A stretch of 64,000 nucleotides of DNA from Nitrosococcus wardiae (GTDB lineage: Bacteria > Pseudomonadota > Gammaproteobacteria > Nitrosococcales > Nitrosococcaceae), in assembly GCF_004421105.1 (NCBI RefSeq), contig NZ_CP038033.1, forward strand, positions 1,135,659 to 1,199,658, read 5' to 3'. The translations under genes and the position numbers were made by a program. This document shows, one piece after another, positions 28,722-37,029 of the stretch. The first letter of the stretch is position 1. Every line of letters begins with the position of its first letter. Below the pieces are notes generated by a model, which saw only the letters and a program-made list of their open reading frames with translations, did not search any database and was not told the DNA's origin.

Positions 28722-28729
28722 TGGGCAAG

Positions 28730-28917
28730 GGGCCAGGCCTTTCCTATTGCTATTTACCGATGCACAATAATATTTGATTTATGGTCTATTTTTGGTGTAA
28801 GAAAATCAACGCACATTTTGTGTTTTCTTTATTTGCATATCTGGTCTATTACTAAGATCGCAGATACGTATTAAGCAACACCTGATCCCATTGGATGCTA
28901 ATTAAGACCTGACCCTA
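28730..28917 (+). repeat. ~170-bp dispersed repeat, copy B, with inverted REP-like ends
   Basis: Copy of the 27715-27885 repeat. Its left end GGGCCAGGCCTT and a right-end AAGACCTGACCC (about 28905-28916) are inverted matches at 10 of 12 positions, so this copy has the shape of a REPIN or small MITE-like unit: two REP sequences facing each other around a unique middle. No open frame of note lies inside. Confidence 0.7.
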
Positions 28918-28948
28918 TTGGTACAGCCAGAAAAGGAGATTACTGTAA

Positions 28949-29986
28949 TCACTCTATGGTCTCTGAAGCTCTGAAAACCGGTTGGAACATGCGGCGATAC
29001 TGACTCGGGGAAAGGCCGGTTAATCGTTTGAACAGCCTCCGGAAGAAAGAGGGGTCTTCGTAACCGACTTCCACACTGATTTCGTCTACAGGCATTGATC
29101 CAGATTCGAGTAGGCGCTTTGCCTCTTCCACGCGCAAGTTCTGTAAGTATTCGATAAGCGTAGAGCCGGTAGCTGCCTTGAAGCGCCGCTTCAGGGTGCG
29201 TTCGGGGATTTTGGATAACTCGATCACCTGCCTGATGGCGTCTGTTTCTCGGAAATGGTGGCTAAGCCATTGCTCGCAGGTCCGCACCACAGAATCGGCA
29301 TGGGGATTTCTGCGCACCAGAGTGGCATAGGGTAATTGGCCTTCCCCGTGCCATTTCAGAAGATACACTTTGGCAATACGCAGTGCTTCTCCCGGACTGC
29401 AATGGCGCGAGATGATGTGGATGGCAAGATCGTGCCAAGAAGTGGTGCCGCCGGCAGTGACGATCCGGCCTGCCGGATCGGCAAAAACAAGGTTCGGTTC
29501 TGGACGGAAACGGATTTTCGGATATCGTTTACCGAAAAGATCTTGATAGCCCCAGTGGGAAGTGGCCTCGCAACCATCGAGCAAACCGGTTTCGGCCAGC
29601 ATCACTGTACCGGAGCAGGCAGAGTAAAGCAGGGTGCCTTCTTTATACTTACGGCAGATCCACTCCATGAGTTCTGGATAGCGCCCATGTAGGTCCTCGT
29701 CCGGACCTAGCCAGAGCTCAGGCAATATCAAGATTCGGGCCTTGGGATTGTCCGCGACCGAGAAATCAGGGGCAACTGGAATACCATGACCGCATTTGAA
29801 GGCTTCCCTAGTGGGGGCGACGATGCGGATTTGGAATAGCCTCTGTTCCGGTTCTGTGCGCACCAGAGTCTGCCATATATTTCCGGCTGCTAGGAGTACA
29901 TCCACCATCCCGTATAGGGCGGAGCCCGCAGTCTCTGGTACGGCGACAATCAAGGTTTCTATTGGGCCCTTATTGGAACCTGCCAT
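28949..29986 (-). CDS. GlxA-family transcriptional regulator (DJ-1/PfpI plus AraC HTH)
   Basis: 345-residue regulator. The N-terminal ~190 residues form a DJ-1/PfpI-like amidotransferase fold with the nucleophile-elbow-like ACSGTVMLAETGLLDG. The C-terminal ~100 residues are an AraC double helix-turn-helix (IPERTLKRRFKAATGSTLIEYL, then DEISVEVGYEDPSFFRRLFKRLTGLSPSQYRR). ATG 29986 is chosen because AAAGG lies eight bases upstream and the frame then starts on the domain; the frame is open from 30013. It is divergent from the osmC-like gene, a likely target. A terminator hairpin sits in its own 5' leader. Confidence 0.88.
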   Translation of the reverse strand: MAGSNKGPIETLIVAVPETAGSALYGMVDVLLAAGNIWQTLVRTEPEQRLFQIRIVAPTREAFKCGHGIPVAPDFSVADNPKARILILPELWLGPDEDLHGRYPELMEWICRKYKEGTLLYSACSGTVMLAETGLLDGCEATSHWGYQDLFGKRYPKIRFRPEPNLVFADPAGRIVTAGGTTSWHDLAIHIISRHCSPGEALRIAKVYLLKWHGEGQLPYATLVRRNPHADSVVRTCEQWLSHHFRETDAIRQVIELSKIPERTLKRRFKAATGSTLIEYLQNLRVEEAKRLLESGSMPVDEISVEVGYEDPSFFRRLFKRLTGLSPSQYRRMFQPVFRASETIE

Positions 29987-30022
29987 AACGATTGCCTTTG
30001 CTGACTGGAGCACCGGGGGCCC

Positions 30023-30066
30023 ATAAAAAAAATAGCCCGGAAGAAATGAGGGGGATCCGGGCTATT
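30023..30066 (-). terminator. Intrinsic terminator in the leader of the GlxA-type regulator gene
   Basis: On the minus strand AATAGCCCGG and CCGGGCTATT form a perfect 10-bp stem (30057-30066 with 30031-30040), followed by eight T. It lies only ~36 bases upstream of the regulator start codon, and no minus-strand gene lies upstream for it to end. A second hairpin CCACGA/TCGTGG is at 30081-30102. The arrangement suggests transcription attenuation of the regulator or a barrier against read-through. Confidence 0.75.
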
Positions 30067-30386
30067 GGGAAGGCCAAATACCACGAATTTTCCGCCTCGT
30101 GGCCAGGCGACATTAAAGAGGCTCTTAAGTGTAAGTTTATTTTTATGCTCACGGGAGTTCTATCCAGGAATACCCTTAGAGGAGAGCCCTTATCTGAAGT
30201 CGGAAGGTCTCGGACTCTTCTCTGCGGGTAGATTCTTTAATTAGTGGCACAAATGCCCCGTTATTGGCCACAATCCATCTTATGTAACCGCTTGTCAAGG
30301 TTTATTGTGTATCTCAAGTCGCTTCCAGATTGTTACACCACCTAGGCGGCCCACTGAAAATCGACCTCTTTATTAGGAGAAAGCCA

Positions 30387-30974
30387 ATGACCACTCAGAC
30401 AACGAATCAGCAGGAGCAAACCCTCACCAACAGCGTGTATGCCAATGGCATCAATATGGATATTCTGCAAGGAACTGTTCATGCTATCGAGCAGGAGCCT
30501 GCTCTAGGGCAATGCAAATTCCGCGCGCGCAATACATGGCTAGGGGGTAACCATAATTCCAGCACGATTACTGGTTTCTACGGTGCCAAGCAAGAAATAG
30601 CACACAAACAAGCGTTTGTACTGCATGCAGACGAACCCCCTCTATTGGCGGGGGGTGATGAGGGCGCCAATCCGGTGGAATATCTGCTTAACGCCCTAGC
30701 CGCTTGTGTCACCACCAGCATGGTGGCTCATGCCGCAGTGCGGGGCATCCACATTGAGGAACTGGAGTCTGAGATTGAAGGCGATATTGATCTGCGTGGT
30801 TTTTTGGGGCTTTCTAATGATGTCCCGAAGGGCTTTAGCGACATCCGGGTGAGCTTTAAGGTTAAGGCTGATGTGGATAATATGGAACGCCTTAAAAAAT
30901 TAACCGAGTACTCGCCGGTGTTTAATACCATTACCCAGGGAGCGAACGTGGATATTCAAGTGGAAGCAAAATAA
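30387..30974 (+). CDS. OsmC-family protein
   Basis: 195-residue OsmC/Ohr-fold protein. The conserved centre is PVEYLLNALAACVTTSMVAHAAVRGI, with the reactive cysteine, followed by EIEGDIDLRGFLGL and FKVKADVDN. Classic OsmC/Ohr proteins reduce organic hydroperoxides with two cysteines. The second cysteine here sits in an unusual N-terminal place (QCKFRARNTW), so peroxidase activity is uncertain. ATG 30387 follows TTAGGAG and is preferred over the upstream 30330. The gene is divergent from the GlxA-type regulator. Confidence 0.88.
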   Translation: MTTQTTNQQEQTLTNSVYANGINMDILQGTVHAIEQEPALGQCKFRARNTWLGGNHNSSTITGFYGAKQEIAHKQAFVLHADEPPLLAGGDEGANPVEYLLNALAACVTTSMVAHAAVRGIHIEELESEIEGDIDLRGFLGLSNDVPKGFSDIRVSFKVKADVDNMERLKKLTEYSPVFNTITQGANVDIQVEAK

Positions 30975-30986
30975 GAGCTTGGCTTA

Positions 30987-31035
30987 GCAGCCAACCTAGA
31001 TGACTCGCCTTAGTCGGGCATTATGGGTTGGCTGC
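30987..31035. terminator. Probable terminator between convergent osmC-like and traL genes
   Basis: Arms GCAGCCAACC (30987-30996) and GGTTGGCTGC (31026-31035) are perfectly complementary, with a small inner hairpin (ACT/AGT) in the loop. A T-rich stretch lies ~15 bases further on. It sits in the gap where two transcripts meet. Confidence 0.6.
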
Positions 31036-31068
31036 AAGAGCCTAAGGTTTCTTTTCCCTTCCTTCTAA

Positions 31069-31917
31069 TCAAGTTTTAGAGGCACTGCTCGGTTTTTTCC
31101 GTTTTTTTGCCGCTTCGGCCGTTGCCGTCGCGGCTTTTGCCGCAGGCTTTGCCGTGGCGGGTTTTGCAGCTATAGGCTTTTCCTTTTCTGGCACCCCTAA
31201 TACCCGGTCCATTTGCTCAAACAGAGACTTTTTCATTATTTTGAGGCGGTGTTTGGACATGAGTTTAAAGTGCTCGGACTCAATTGCCTGATTAAAGGTC
31301 ATCCGGTCTTCGAGCATTTGTTGCACGTCTTCCCCAAAGGTTGCCTGGTTATAGCGGTCAATCGTCACAATCCCCTTTACCCGTCCTTGGTGGTCCTGGA
31401 AAACTTTCATTTTCTCGAAAGTCTTGCCTTCTTTTTCAATAGGACCGAAATAGTGATTCAGCCATACCACCATTTCCGCTGAGGCTGGAAATTGGCTGGC
31501 GAGGGCATCAAAGCCGGAGAGGGTATCGAGCAGCGATTGACCGCCGGTGACTACCGGGTGAATGACGACCGAGTGGCCGAGAGCCTGGAGCATGTCTATT
31601 GCCTCGTTCTCCACCAGATAGGAGGACAGGGGGATAAAGCTGGACGCTCCATTATCGATGACTACTTCCGCATCCCGGTTTTCCGCGATGAGTTCCATGA
31701 GCCGATCAAATTCCCGCTCATCAATCGTGTTCTCTTTTAATAACTCTATCCGCTTGACCGAAAAAGCCGTATAACCGGAAAAAGTGGCATTTACCGGGTC
31801 GGTATCCACACAGATCAGGGGAACGTGATTTTCTTGGCGATGCTGGGCAATCAGCGCGGAGACCAGACTTTTGCCAACGCCGCCTTTTCCTTGCAGGGTA
31901 AAATGCGCTCGTGCCAT
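31069..31917 (-). CDS. traL: TraL-like conjugation ATPase (ParA/MinD-type P-loop)
   Basis: 282-residue P-loop protein starting MARAHFTLQGKGGVGKSLVSALIAQH (deviant Walker A, GKGGVGKS at 10-17) with ICVDTDPVNATF, matching plasmid TraL proteins of IncP-type transfer regions. The last ~40 residues are an Ala/Lys/Pro-rich tail, possibly nucleic-acid or membrane interacting. It follows traK by 11 bases on the same strand, the same order as in IncP plasmids. No relaxase, coupling protein or pilus gene is present, so the pair is probably a remnant or a cargo of a lost or mobilisable element. Confidence 0.8.
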   Translation of the reverse strand: MARAHFTLQGKGGVGKSLVSALIAQHRQENHVPLICVDTDPVNATFSGYTAFSVKRIELLKENTIDEREFDRLMELIAENRDAEVVIDNGASSFIPLSSYLVENEAIDMLQALGHSVVIHPVVTGGQSLLDTLSGFDALASQFPASAEMVVWLNHYFGPIEKEGKTFEKMKVFQDHQGRVKGIVTIDRYNQATFGEDVQQMLEDRMTFNQAIESEHFKLMSKHRLKIMKKSLFEQMDRVLGVPEKEKPIAAKPATAKPAAKAATATAEAAKKRKKPSSASKT

Positions 31918-31928
31918 GGGGTACTCTC

Positions 31929-32294
31929 CTAAATGAGATCTTCTTTGCTTTTGCCTCTCGCGTCAAACTTAAAGCGTTTGGTCAAGGATTTTTTAGCTGG
32001 TTTGACTGCTTTCTTGGGTTTGTTCAGGGGCGGTGAGGGCGGTTTTTCAGAAGGACGTGTCTGCTGTGGCTGCTCGCAGTCCTTGAGGTAACGGTTCACA
32101 TATTCCATAAAGGTCCGATACTGGACTGGCATGGTTCCTTTCTCGTGCAGCAGCGCCCACACGGTTTTGGCCGGGTAGCCGTCTTTCAACGCCCGGGCGA
32201 TCTCACGGCGTTGAGCTAAAAATGCTTGCCGCCCATCGCCCCGTTGGCCGCCACGGGCCTGAGTACGTTGTTTTAATTCGTCAGATAGGGCCAT
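31929..32294 (-). CDS. traK: TraK-family oriT-binding protein
   Basis: 121 residues. The N-terminal ~80 form the conserved TraK helical region (LAQRREIARALKDGYPAKTVWALLHEKGTMPVQYRTFMEYVNRYL), and the C-terminus is a Lys/Pro-rich tail ending KSKEDLI. In IncP plasmids TraK wraps the transfer origin. AGGGGG lies just before ATG 32294. Tandem short repeats directly upstream may be its binding sites. Confidence 0.8.
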   Translation of the reverse strand: MALSDELKQRTQARGGQRGDGRQAFLAQRREIARALKDGYPAKTVWALLHEKGTMPVQYRTFMEYVNRYLKDCEQPQQTRPSEKPPSPPLNKPKKAVKPAKKSLTKRFKFDARGKSKEDLI

Positions 32295-32335
32295 AGATCC
32301 CCCTTATCGCATCTATCCTCACTATCCCACACGCA

Positions 32336-32378
32336 ACGTCACTTTACCACACTTTAACCGCACTGTAAGCACATTTTG
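32336..32378 (-). promoter_or_regulatory. Short tandem repeats upstream of traK
   Basis: Read on the minus strand, TTACAGTGCGG, TTAAAGTGTGG and TAAAGTGACG follow each other at 10-11 base spacing, with a further GTG-containing unit on either side. Helically phased direct repeats directly before traK fit operator or TraK-binding sites. A canonical IncP nick sequence was not found. Confidence 0.45.
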
Positions 32379-32756
32379 ACTCTCAACGGTTTTTCCCTTA
32401 GCCAGTAGGTTTGGGAGCGATATATTGGAGCACATTCACCAGGAGGACCTGGTTTTCTTACGCCAAAGTTATGGGAGGTTTATGCATAGGAAGAGTCCCC
32501 ATCTTCCGCATTATATTATGTTGTTTCGTCTGTCTAATTTCGGTGGGGTGGGTTGGTCTTACTGGGTGTCGATTTTCAACTACCATTGACAATAGTGGGT
32601 CATGTAATCTGTTCATTGGTATCTAGAGCCTCTAAACTTAGTTGTGTTCTTCTTTTGGAGTCCCCCTTCCGCCCCCTTGCTCTGGCCTGGCAGGTTCGGC
32701 GAGCAGGTAACATGTACTGAGAGATACCTCGTTTGATCCGTTTCGATAGATTCTGG
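32379..32756. other. Gene-poor region before the FkbM remnant
   Basis: No gene is supported. A 54-codon stretch starting TTG near 32424 (LEHIHQEDLVFLRQ...) looks protein-like but has no ribosome-binding site and no recognisable family, so it may be decayed coding sequence. Confidence 0.3.
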
Positions 32757-33379
32757 CTCCCAGCCCGGCTGAAGCCCACTATATCTATCAAGAAATTTTT
32801 GAAGAGGACTGCTATCTGGGCTCTCTCGACCCTCTGCCGGAAAAGCCCGTGGTCCTGGATGTAGGAGCCAATATAGGGCTCTTTGCCTGGCGCGTGCTTC
32901 GTACTTACCCGCAAGCTCGGATCTTCTGCTTTGAGCCAGCTCCTCCTACCTTTGAGATTCTGAAGAAGAACCTGCAAGGTCAGTCGGTAGAAATGTTTCT
33001 GGAGGGAGTTGCTGACTTCGATGGGGAGGGAGAGTTGAGTTACTACCCCTTAGTGCCAGGAAACTCTACCCTTCACCCTCGTCAGTTGGATTCCGAACTA
33101 ATGGATAAGATGTTTGTAGCGTTCCGAGCAGTTGAGAGCCGTTGGTGGGCACGCCTCATCGGTCGTCCTTTATTCCGAGCGCTGGTTAGAAAAGTGTGGG
33201 ATCGGCCCCAGCATATGAATATTTCCATACGACGATTATCGACCTTTCTTGCGGAGCGTCCAGAACTTGATGTAGACCTGCTGAAAGTGGATGTTGAACG
33301 TGCTGAATGGCAGGTGCTTTGCGGTATCGAGGGGTCCCATTGGCCACGAATTCAGCAATTGGCTATTGAAGGAATTTTA
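32757..33379 (+). pseudogene. FkbM-family methyltransferase remnant, truncated at both ends
   Basis: The frame runs from a stop codon near 32748 without any usable start: APSPAEAHYIYQEIF, then the SAM-binding VVLDVGANIGLFAWRV, IFCFEPAPPTFEIL, and ISIRRLSTFLAE...VDLLKVDVERAEWQVL. These are clear FkbM methyltransferase motifs. Homology stops at IQQLAIEG, precisely where a REP sequence (33380) begins. FkbM enzymes O-methylate sugars or secondary metabolites. The missing start and lost C-terminus make a functional product unlikely; a GTG at 32849 could at most give a truncated protein running into the RAYT gene. Confidence 0.75.
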
Positions 33380-34396
33380 GGGTCAGGTCTTGTTGGCTGC
33401 TTTTTGTTAAATTTTGTGGTAATGTTTGTCTTATGGCTCGTCCTTTACGTATTGAATTTTCTGGTGCGCTCTATCATGTGACCTCCCGGGGTGACAGGAA
33501 GGAAGATATCTATCAGGATGATGCTGATCGAAAAATATATCTTGGTGTCCTGGGGGAGGTATGTGAGCGGTTCAATTGGGTCCTGCATGCCTATTGCTTG
33601 ATGGATAACCATTATCACCTCTTGGTCGAGACGCCCGATGGCAACCTGGCCAAGGGGATGCGCCACCTTAACGGTGTCTACACTCAGCGCTTTAATGCCA
33701 GGCACAAACGGGTAGGGCATGTTTTTCAGGGGCGCTATAAAGCCATTCTTGTGCAAAAAAAAGCTTATTTATTAGAACTGGCGCGCTACATCGTGCTTAA
33801 TCCCGTTCGTGCTCGGAAGGCGCGAAGCGCAAAGGACTGGCCCTGGAGCAGTTATCGGGCTACTGCAGGGCTGGGAAAAGGGCCGATGTGGCTGCACAGT
33901 AAGTGGATATTATCAGCTTTTTCCCGGCGCAAGGGAGAGGCGATAAAACGTTACCGGGCTTTTGTTTCCGAGGGGAAGAATCAACCCAGTCCCTGGGAGC
34001 AACTTAAGAATCAAATCTATTTAGGGTCGGCGTCCTTTGTGGAGAAGATGCAGCGGCAGCTGGACTCTGAACAGGATTTGAGCGAAATCCCCTCAGCCCA
34101 AAGACGGCCGGTGGCGAAACCCTTAGAGTACTTTTCCAAAAAGTATCATGATAGGGATACCGCTATTGTGCAGGCATACGCTAGTGGTGGGTACAGTATG
34201 AAGGAAATTGGTGCACACTTTGGCCTTCACTATTCGCGTATTAGTCGCATCATCAGGGCTGCCGATAAAACATAATTTTGGGTATTTGCTACTTGTGGGA
34301 AAGATAGCTTATCTTTGAACTTAAATTGCCGTCTGTGCATACCTGCGGATTTTAGGTTATCATGTGTAGTAAAGCACAAATCAAGACTTGACCCCT
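33380..34396 (+). mobile_element. RAYT transposase unit bounded by inverted REP sequences
   Basis: GGGTCAGGTCTTG (33380-33392) lies 40 bases before the RAYT start. The reverse complement of TCAAGACTTGACCCC (34381-34395) downstream gives the same sequence with one mismatch. The unit has replaced the 3' end of the FkbM gene on the left and the 3' end of the photolyase gene on the right. Related REP cores occur at 26.3, 26.46, 27.7, 28.73 and 28.9 kb. Confidence 0.75.
33433..34275 (+). CDS. REP-associated tyrosine transposase (RAYT, Y1/HUH family)
   Basis: 280-residue single-strand DNA transposase of the IS200-like group tamed by REP elements. It starts MARPLRIEFSGALYHVTSRG, the RAYT N-terminus. 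The HUH motif is HYH at 60-62 (MDNHYHLLVE) and the catalytic tyrosine is Y119 in ELARYIVLNPVRA; WPWSSYRATAG follows. The C-terminal ~60 residues add a helix-turn-helix (SMKEIGAHFGLHYSRISRII), as in the larger RAYT subgroup. The gene is full-length and apparently intact. Confidence 0.92.
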   Translation: MARPLRIEFSGALYHVTSRGDRKEDIYQDDADRKIYLGVLGEVCERFNWVLHAYCLMDNHYHLLVETPDGNLAKGMRHLNGVYTQRFNARHKRVGHVFQGRYKAILVQKKAYLLELARYIVLNPVRARKARSAKDWPWSSYRATAGLGKGPMWLHSKWILSAFSRRKGEAIKRYRAFVSEGKNQPSPWEQLKNQIYLGSASFVEKMQRQLDSEQDLSEIPSAQRRPVAKPLEYFSKKYHDRDTAIVQAYASGGYSMKEIGAHFGLHYSRISRIIRAADKT

Positions 34397-35120
34397 AACA
34401 TTTCCGGGGAGTGGATAATATCCACTGGAACTCCCGGGGGTTGAGAGGGGTTGCCTCGCCTCTTTCCAAGGTTCATGGATATGTTGTTTGGAGATTTTCC
34501 GGAGTTCAGGAACCCATTGTTGTACGTATTTCCCTTCAGGATTAAATTTTTTACCCTGGAGCACCGGGTTGAAAACACGGAAGTAGGGGGCGGCATCGGC
34601 CCCACATCCCGCCACCCATTGCCAGCCTAGGGTGTTATTGGCCAGGTCGGCATCGACTAGGGTTTCCCAGAACCAACGCTCCCCCTCTTGCCACGGGATT
34701 TGCAAATTTTTGGTCAGCAAGGAGGCGGCAATCATCCGCACCCGGTTATGCATCCAACCGGTTTGCCATAGCTCTCGCATCCCCGCGTCCACCAGGGGAA
34801 TGCCTGTTCTGCCTTGTTACCAGGCGGTTAGGGCTTCAGCATAGTCTTCGGCCCAGGGAAAATGGGTAAAACCCTCGTGTAAGGGTTTCTCTGGTGTTTT
34901 CGGGAAGTGGTAGAGCAAGTGGTAGGCAAACTCCCGCCAGCCAAGCTGCCGGAGGTAGGCTTGGCCGCCGGCAGTAAGTTCAGCTCACCTGTCCATTTGA
35001 GTCTGGATCTGGATAGACAGGGATCACTTGTCCCCCTAGCGCGCAGGCCGCAGCTAAGGCCGGATTATCGCCTAATCGCAAGTCGCGGCGGAACCAGACC
35101 AAAGCAGTAGGCTGAGCCAT
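34397..35120 (-). pseudogene. phr: Deoxyribodipyrimidine photolyase, heavily decayed
   Basis: The N-terminus is intact from ATG 35120 (MAQPTALVWFRRDLRLGDNP), but after ~45 residues the frame jumps to the C-terminal FAD domain, losing roughly 250 residues. The rest reads AYLRQLGWREFAYHLLYHFP, a nonsense codon at 34817-34819 (TGG-TAA-CAA, probably once Gln), then GMRELWQTGWMHNRVRM and ANNTLGWQWVAGCGADAAPYFRVFNP, all photolyase hallmarks. Near 34430 a frameshift moves the reading to PGVPVDIIHSPEM, and the end is cut by the REP at 34396. The intact gene would repair UV pyrimidine dimers with light. Confidence 0.88.
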
Positions 35121-35128
35121 GGGGATTG

Positions 35129-35896
35129 CTAACGGACTAAGGGTCGGGAAGCAGAAAAGCCGCCGTCCACGGGTAAAATTTGGCCGGTGATCCACTGGGC
35201 TTCATCGGAGAGCAGCCAGGCCATGGCAGCAGCGGCATCTTCGGTGCTGCCATAGCGGCCCAGAGGATATTGGGCAGCGATTTGCGCTTCCGCTTTCCCC
35301 CCCATGAATAACCGCTCCGTGGCGGGACTACGCAGAAGTCCGGGGGCGATGGCGTTGACCCGAATGCCGTGGCTGGCATAAGTGGTCGCGGCAGAGCGAG
35401 CCAATCCCTCTACTGCCGCTTTAGCTGCGGCAATGGCCTCATGGTTAACCACCCCAATGCGGGCTGCTACAGAGCTGACGAGCACCGCTGTGCCTCCCTG
35501 TTTATGGTGCAGGCAAGCTGAATCCAAGCCTTCAGGGTGTAAAAAGCGCTATCCAGATTGGCGGCAAGGCAGGCCCGATATTGCTCCTCCGGGGGTCGAT
35601 GTAGGGGGATAATCAGGGTGCTGCCTGCGCAATGGGCGAGGGCTTCAGGGGGGGTGACCCCAGCATTCGACGCATTCGGTGATGATTTGTTCAGCGCCCT
35701 GGGCAGTGGAGACATCTCCGGTGAGGTATAATGCCGTTCCACCCCTATCGAGGCTTTGGAGACGATCCGAATCACGGGAAACAAGGGCAAGTTGCCAACC
35801 TTTACCGCTCAGACGTTCTTCAAGGCTATGTCCGAGTCCGCCGGCTGCGCCTGTAATGAGCGCGGTTTTAGTCAGTGGGCACCTCCTTTTAGTCAA
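35129..35896 (-). pseudogene. Short-chain dehydrogenase/reductase with two frameshifts
   Basis: Three reading frames together give one SDR protein: TKTALITGAAGGLGHSLEERL (NAD(P)-binding glycine motif) to about 35660; EALAHCAGSTLIIPLHRPP and LAANLDSAF to about 35500; then GGTAVLVSSVAARIG, NHEAIAAAKAAVEGL, GIRVNAIAPGLLRSP and PVDGGF to 35129. The start codon also seems lost, with AGGAGG followed by CTG. SDR proteins with the NHEAIAAAK active-site variant occur next to photolyase genes. It precedes the photolyase remnant by 8 bases, so a former operon has decayed as a unit. Confidence 0.85.
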
Positions 35897-36053
35897 AGTA
35901 CCCCGGTGTAAGTGCTGGGCTTATTTAGCAAAATTATTTTCCGTCTGTAAAAAATGGAACTGTTAGGAACCTCCTGGTTTCTTGGCTTGATGCTATCGTT
36001 TAGACACCTGTGCATATCTCTTTAGAGCAAGCGGTTTAATTTGTTTGTGGGGA

Positions 36054-37016
36054 CTAATCCTGATGCACCAATTGGGTATTGAGTTTTTCCAGCAGGGGTT
36101 GAAAATCCATAGGCAGTGGAATGGCCCCTTGGGCGCTAATCTCATATTCAAAACGAGCTGCGGTTTGCCCCATAATAAATAGGGGTATTGAAAGTTTTTG
36201 TACAAGTTCGGGTAACTCTGATTCGATGATATGGGGCGTGGGAGCGACGTTCCCTTGCAGCACTACCCCCTGGAATCTTGCTTTACTGGCGGCTTGGGCA
36301 ATCTGGGTTAAGGGGATGTTCTCCCCCAGTAGAAGCGCCCGGTAGTTGTGGCTGACAATAACAAAAGTATTAATCAGCAATTCCATTTCATTATGGTCAT
36401 TGGGCAAACAGGCAAAAAGAAGCCTGGGACCAGAATTGCGTGGATTTTGCTGCTGAATTCGTGCACCTAACCGGTATTTCAGGTAATTTTTGAAGAAACC
36501 TTCTTCGGCGGCTCCGAGTTCTAGGCGTTCCCGGTCTTGGCGCAGTTTGTCCAGGGTAGGCTGAAGCAACCGCCGTAACGTGAGTTCAGTAGGGTAGAGG
36601 GAAAAAGTATTATGATAGATGGCGTCAATAGCGTTTTCATTGAAGTAGTGAATGGCCTCTAGTAATGCTTCCGCTTGCTCTTTCCAAGTAGTCGTGGCCA
36701 TTGCCTCTCCCATTTCACTGGTAGCCTCCGGTTTTTCTAGCAAAGGGCGAATTTGGCTAATCGCAAGACCCGAGCTCAGGAGGGTGATAATGCGGTGGAC
36801 GAGGTTGATGTCCGCTTCGGAATAAAGACGATGTCCTTTGGGAGTACGGCGAGGTTTGATGAGGCCATAACGGCGTTCCCAGGCGCGAAGTGTCACCGGA
36901 TTGGCCCCCGTGCGTAGGGCTACCTCGCGAATGGGGTAGAGGGCTTCTGGGGTTTCCTCCTGGAACTTGGGAGGAGGTATTGGCGGGTTTTTGGGGTCTG
37001 GACTGTGATCTGCCAT
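36054..37016 (-). CDS. MerR-family regulator of the photolyase/CarH type
   Basis: 320 residues. A MerR helix-turn-helix lies at about 28-95 (YPIREVALRTGANPVTLRAWERRYGL, PKGHRLYSEADI), followed by a four-helix and a B12-binding-like domain (LLFACLPNDHNEMELL, ALLLGENIPLTQIAQAA). Light-sensing CarH/LitR proteins bind adenosylcobalamin through an EH motif in the helical part and a DxHxxG in the B12 fold. Here the first reads EEGFF and the second NDHNEM, so cobalamin binding is doubtful. Such regulators control photolyase and SDR genes, which lie next door in decayed form. The start is taken at ATG 37016. Confidence 0.85.
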   Translation of the reverse strand: MADHSPDPKNPPIPPPKFQEETPEALYPIREVALRTGANPVTLRAWERRYGLIKPRRTPKGHRLYSEADINLVHRIITLLSSGLAISQIRPLLEKPEATSEMGEAMATTTWKEQAEALLEAIHYFNENAIDAIYHNTFSLYPTELTLRRLLQPTLDKLRQDRERLELGAAEEGFFKNYLKYRLGARIQQQNPRNSGPRLLFACLPNDHNEMELLINTFVIVSHNYRALLLGENIPLTQIAQAASKARFQGVVLQGNVAPTPHIIESELPELVQKLSIPLFIMGQTAARFEYEISAQGAIPLPMDFQPLLEKLNTQLVHQD

Positions 37017-37029
37017 GATAATAAATATT

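Noticed and set aside
32309-32325. CTATCCTC next to traK as an IncP-type nick site
   Set aside because: It resembles the IncP nick sequence in seven bases only, lacks the key G and lies on the strand opposite to that expected relative to traK.
32600-32977. 125-codon minus-strand frame opposite the FkbM remnant
   Set aside because: It is the antisense shadow of clear methyltransferase coding sequence and has no family motifs.
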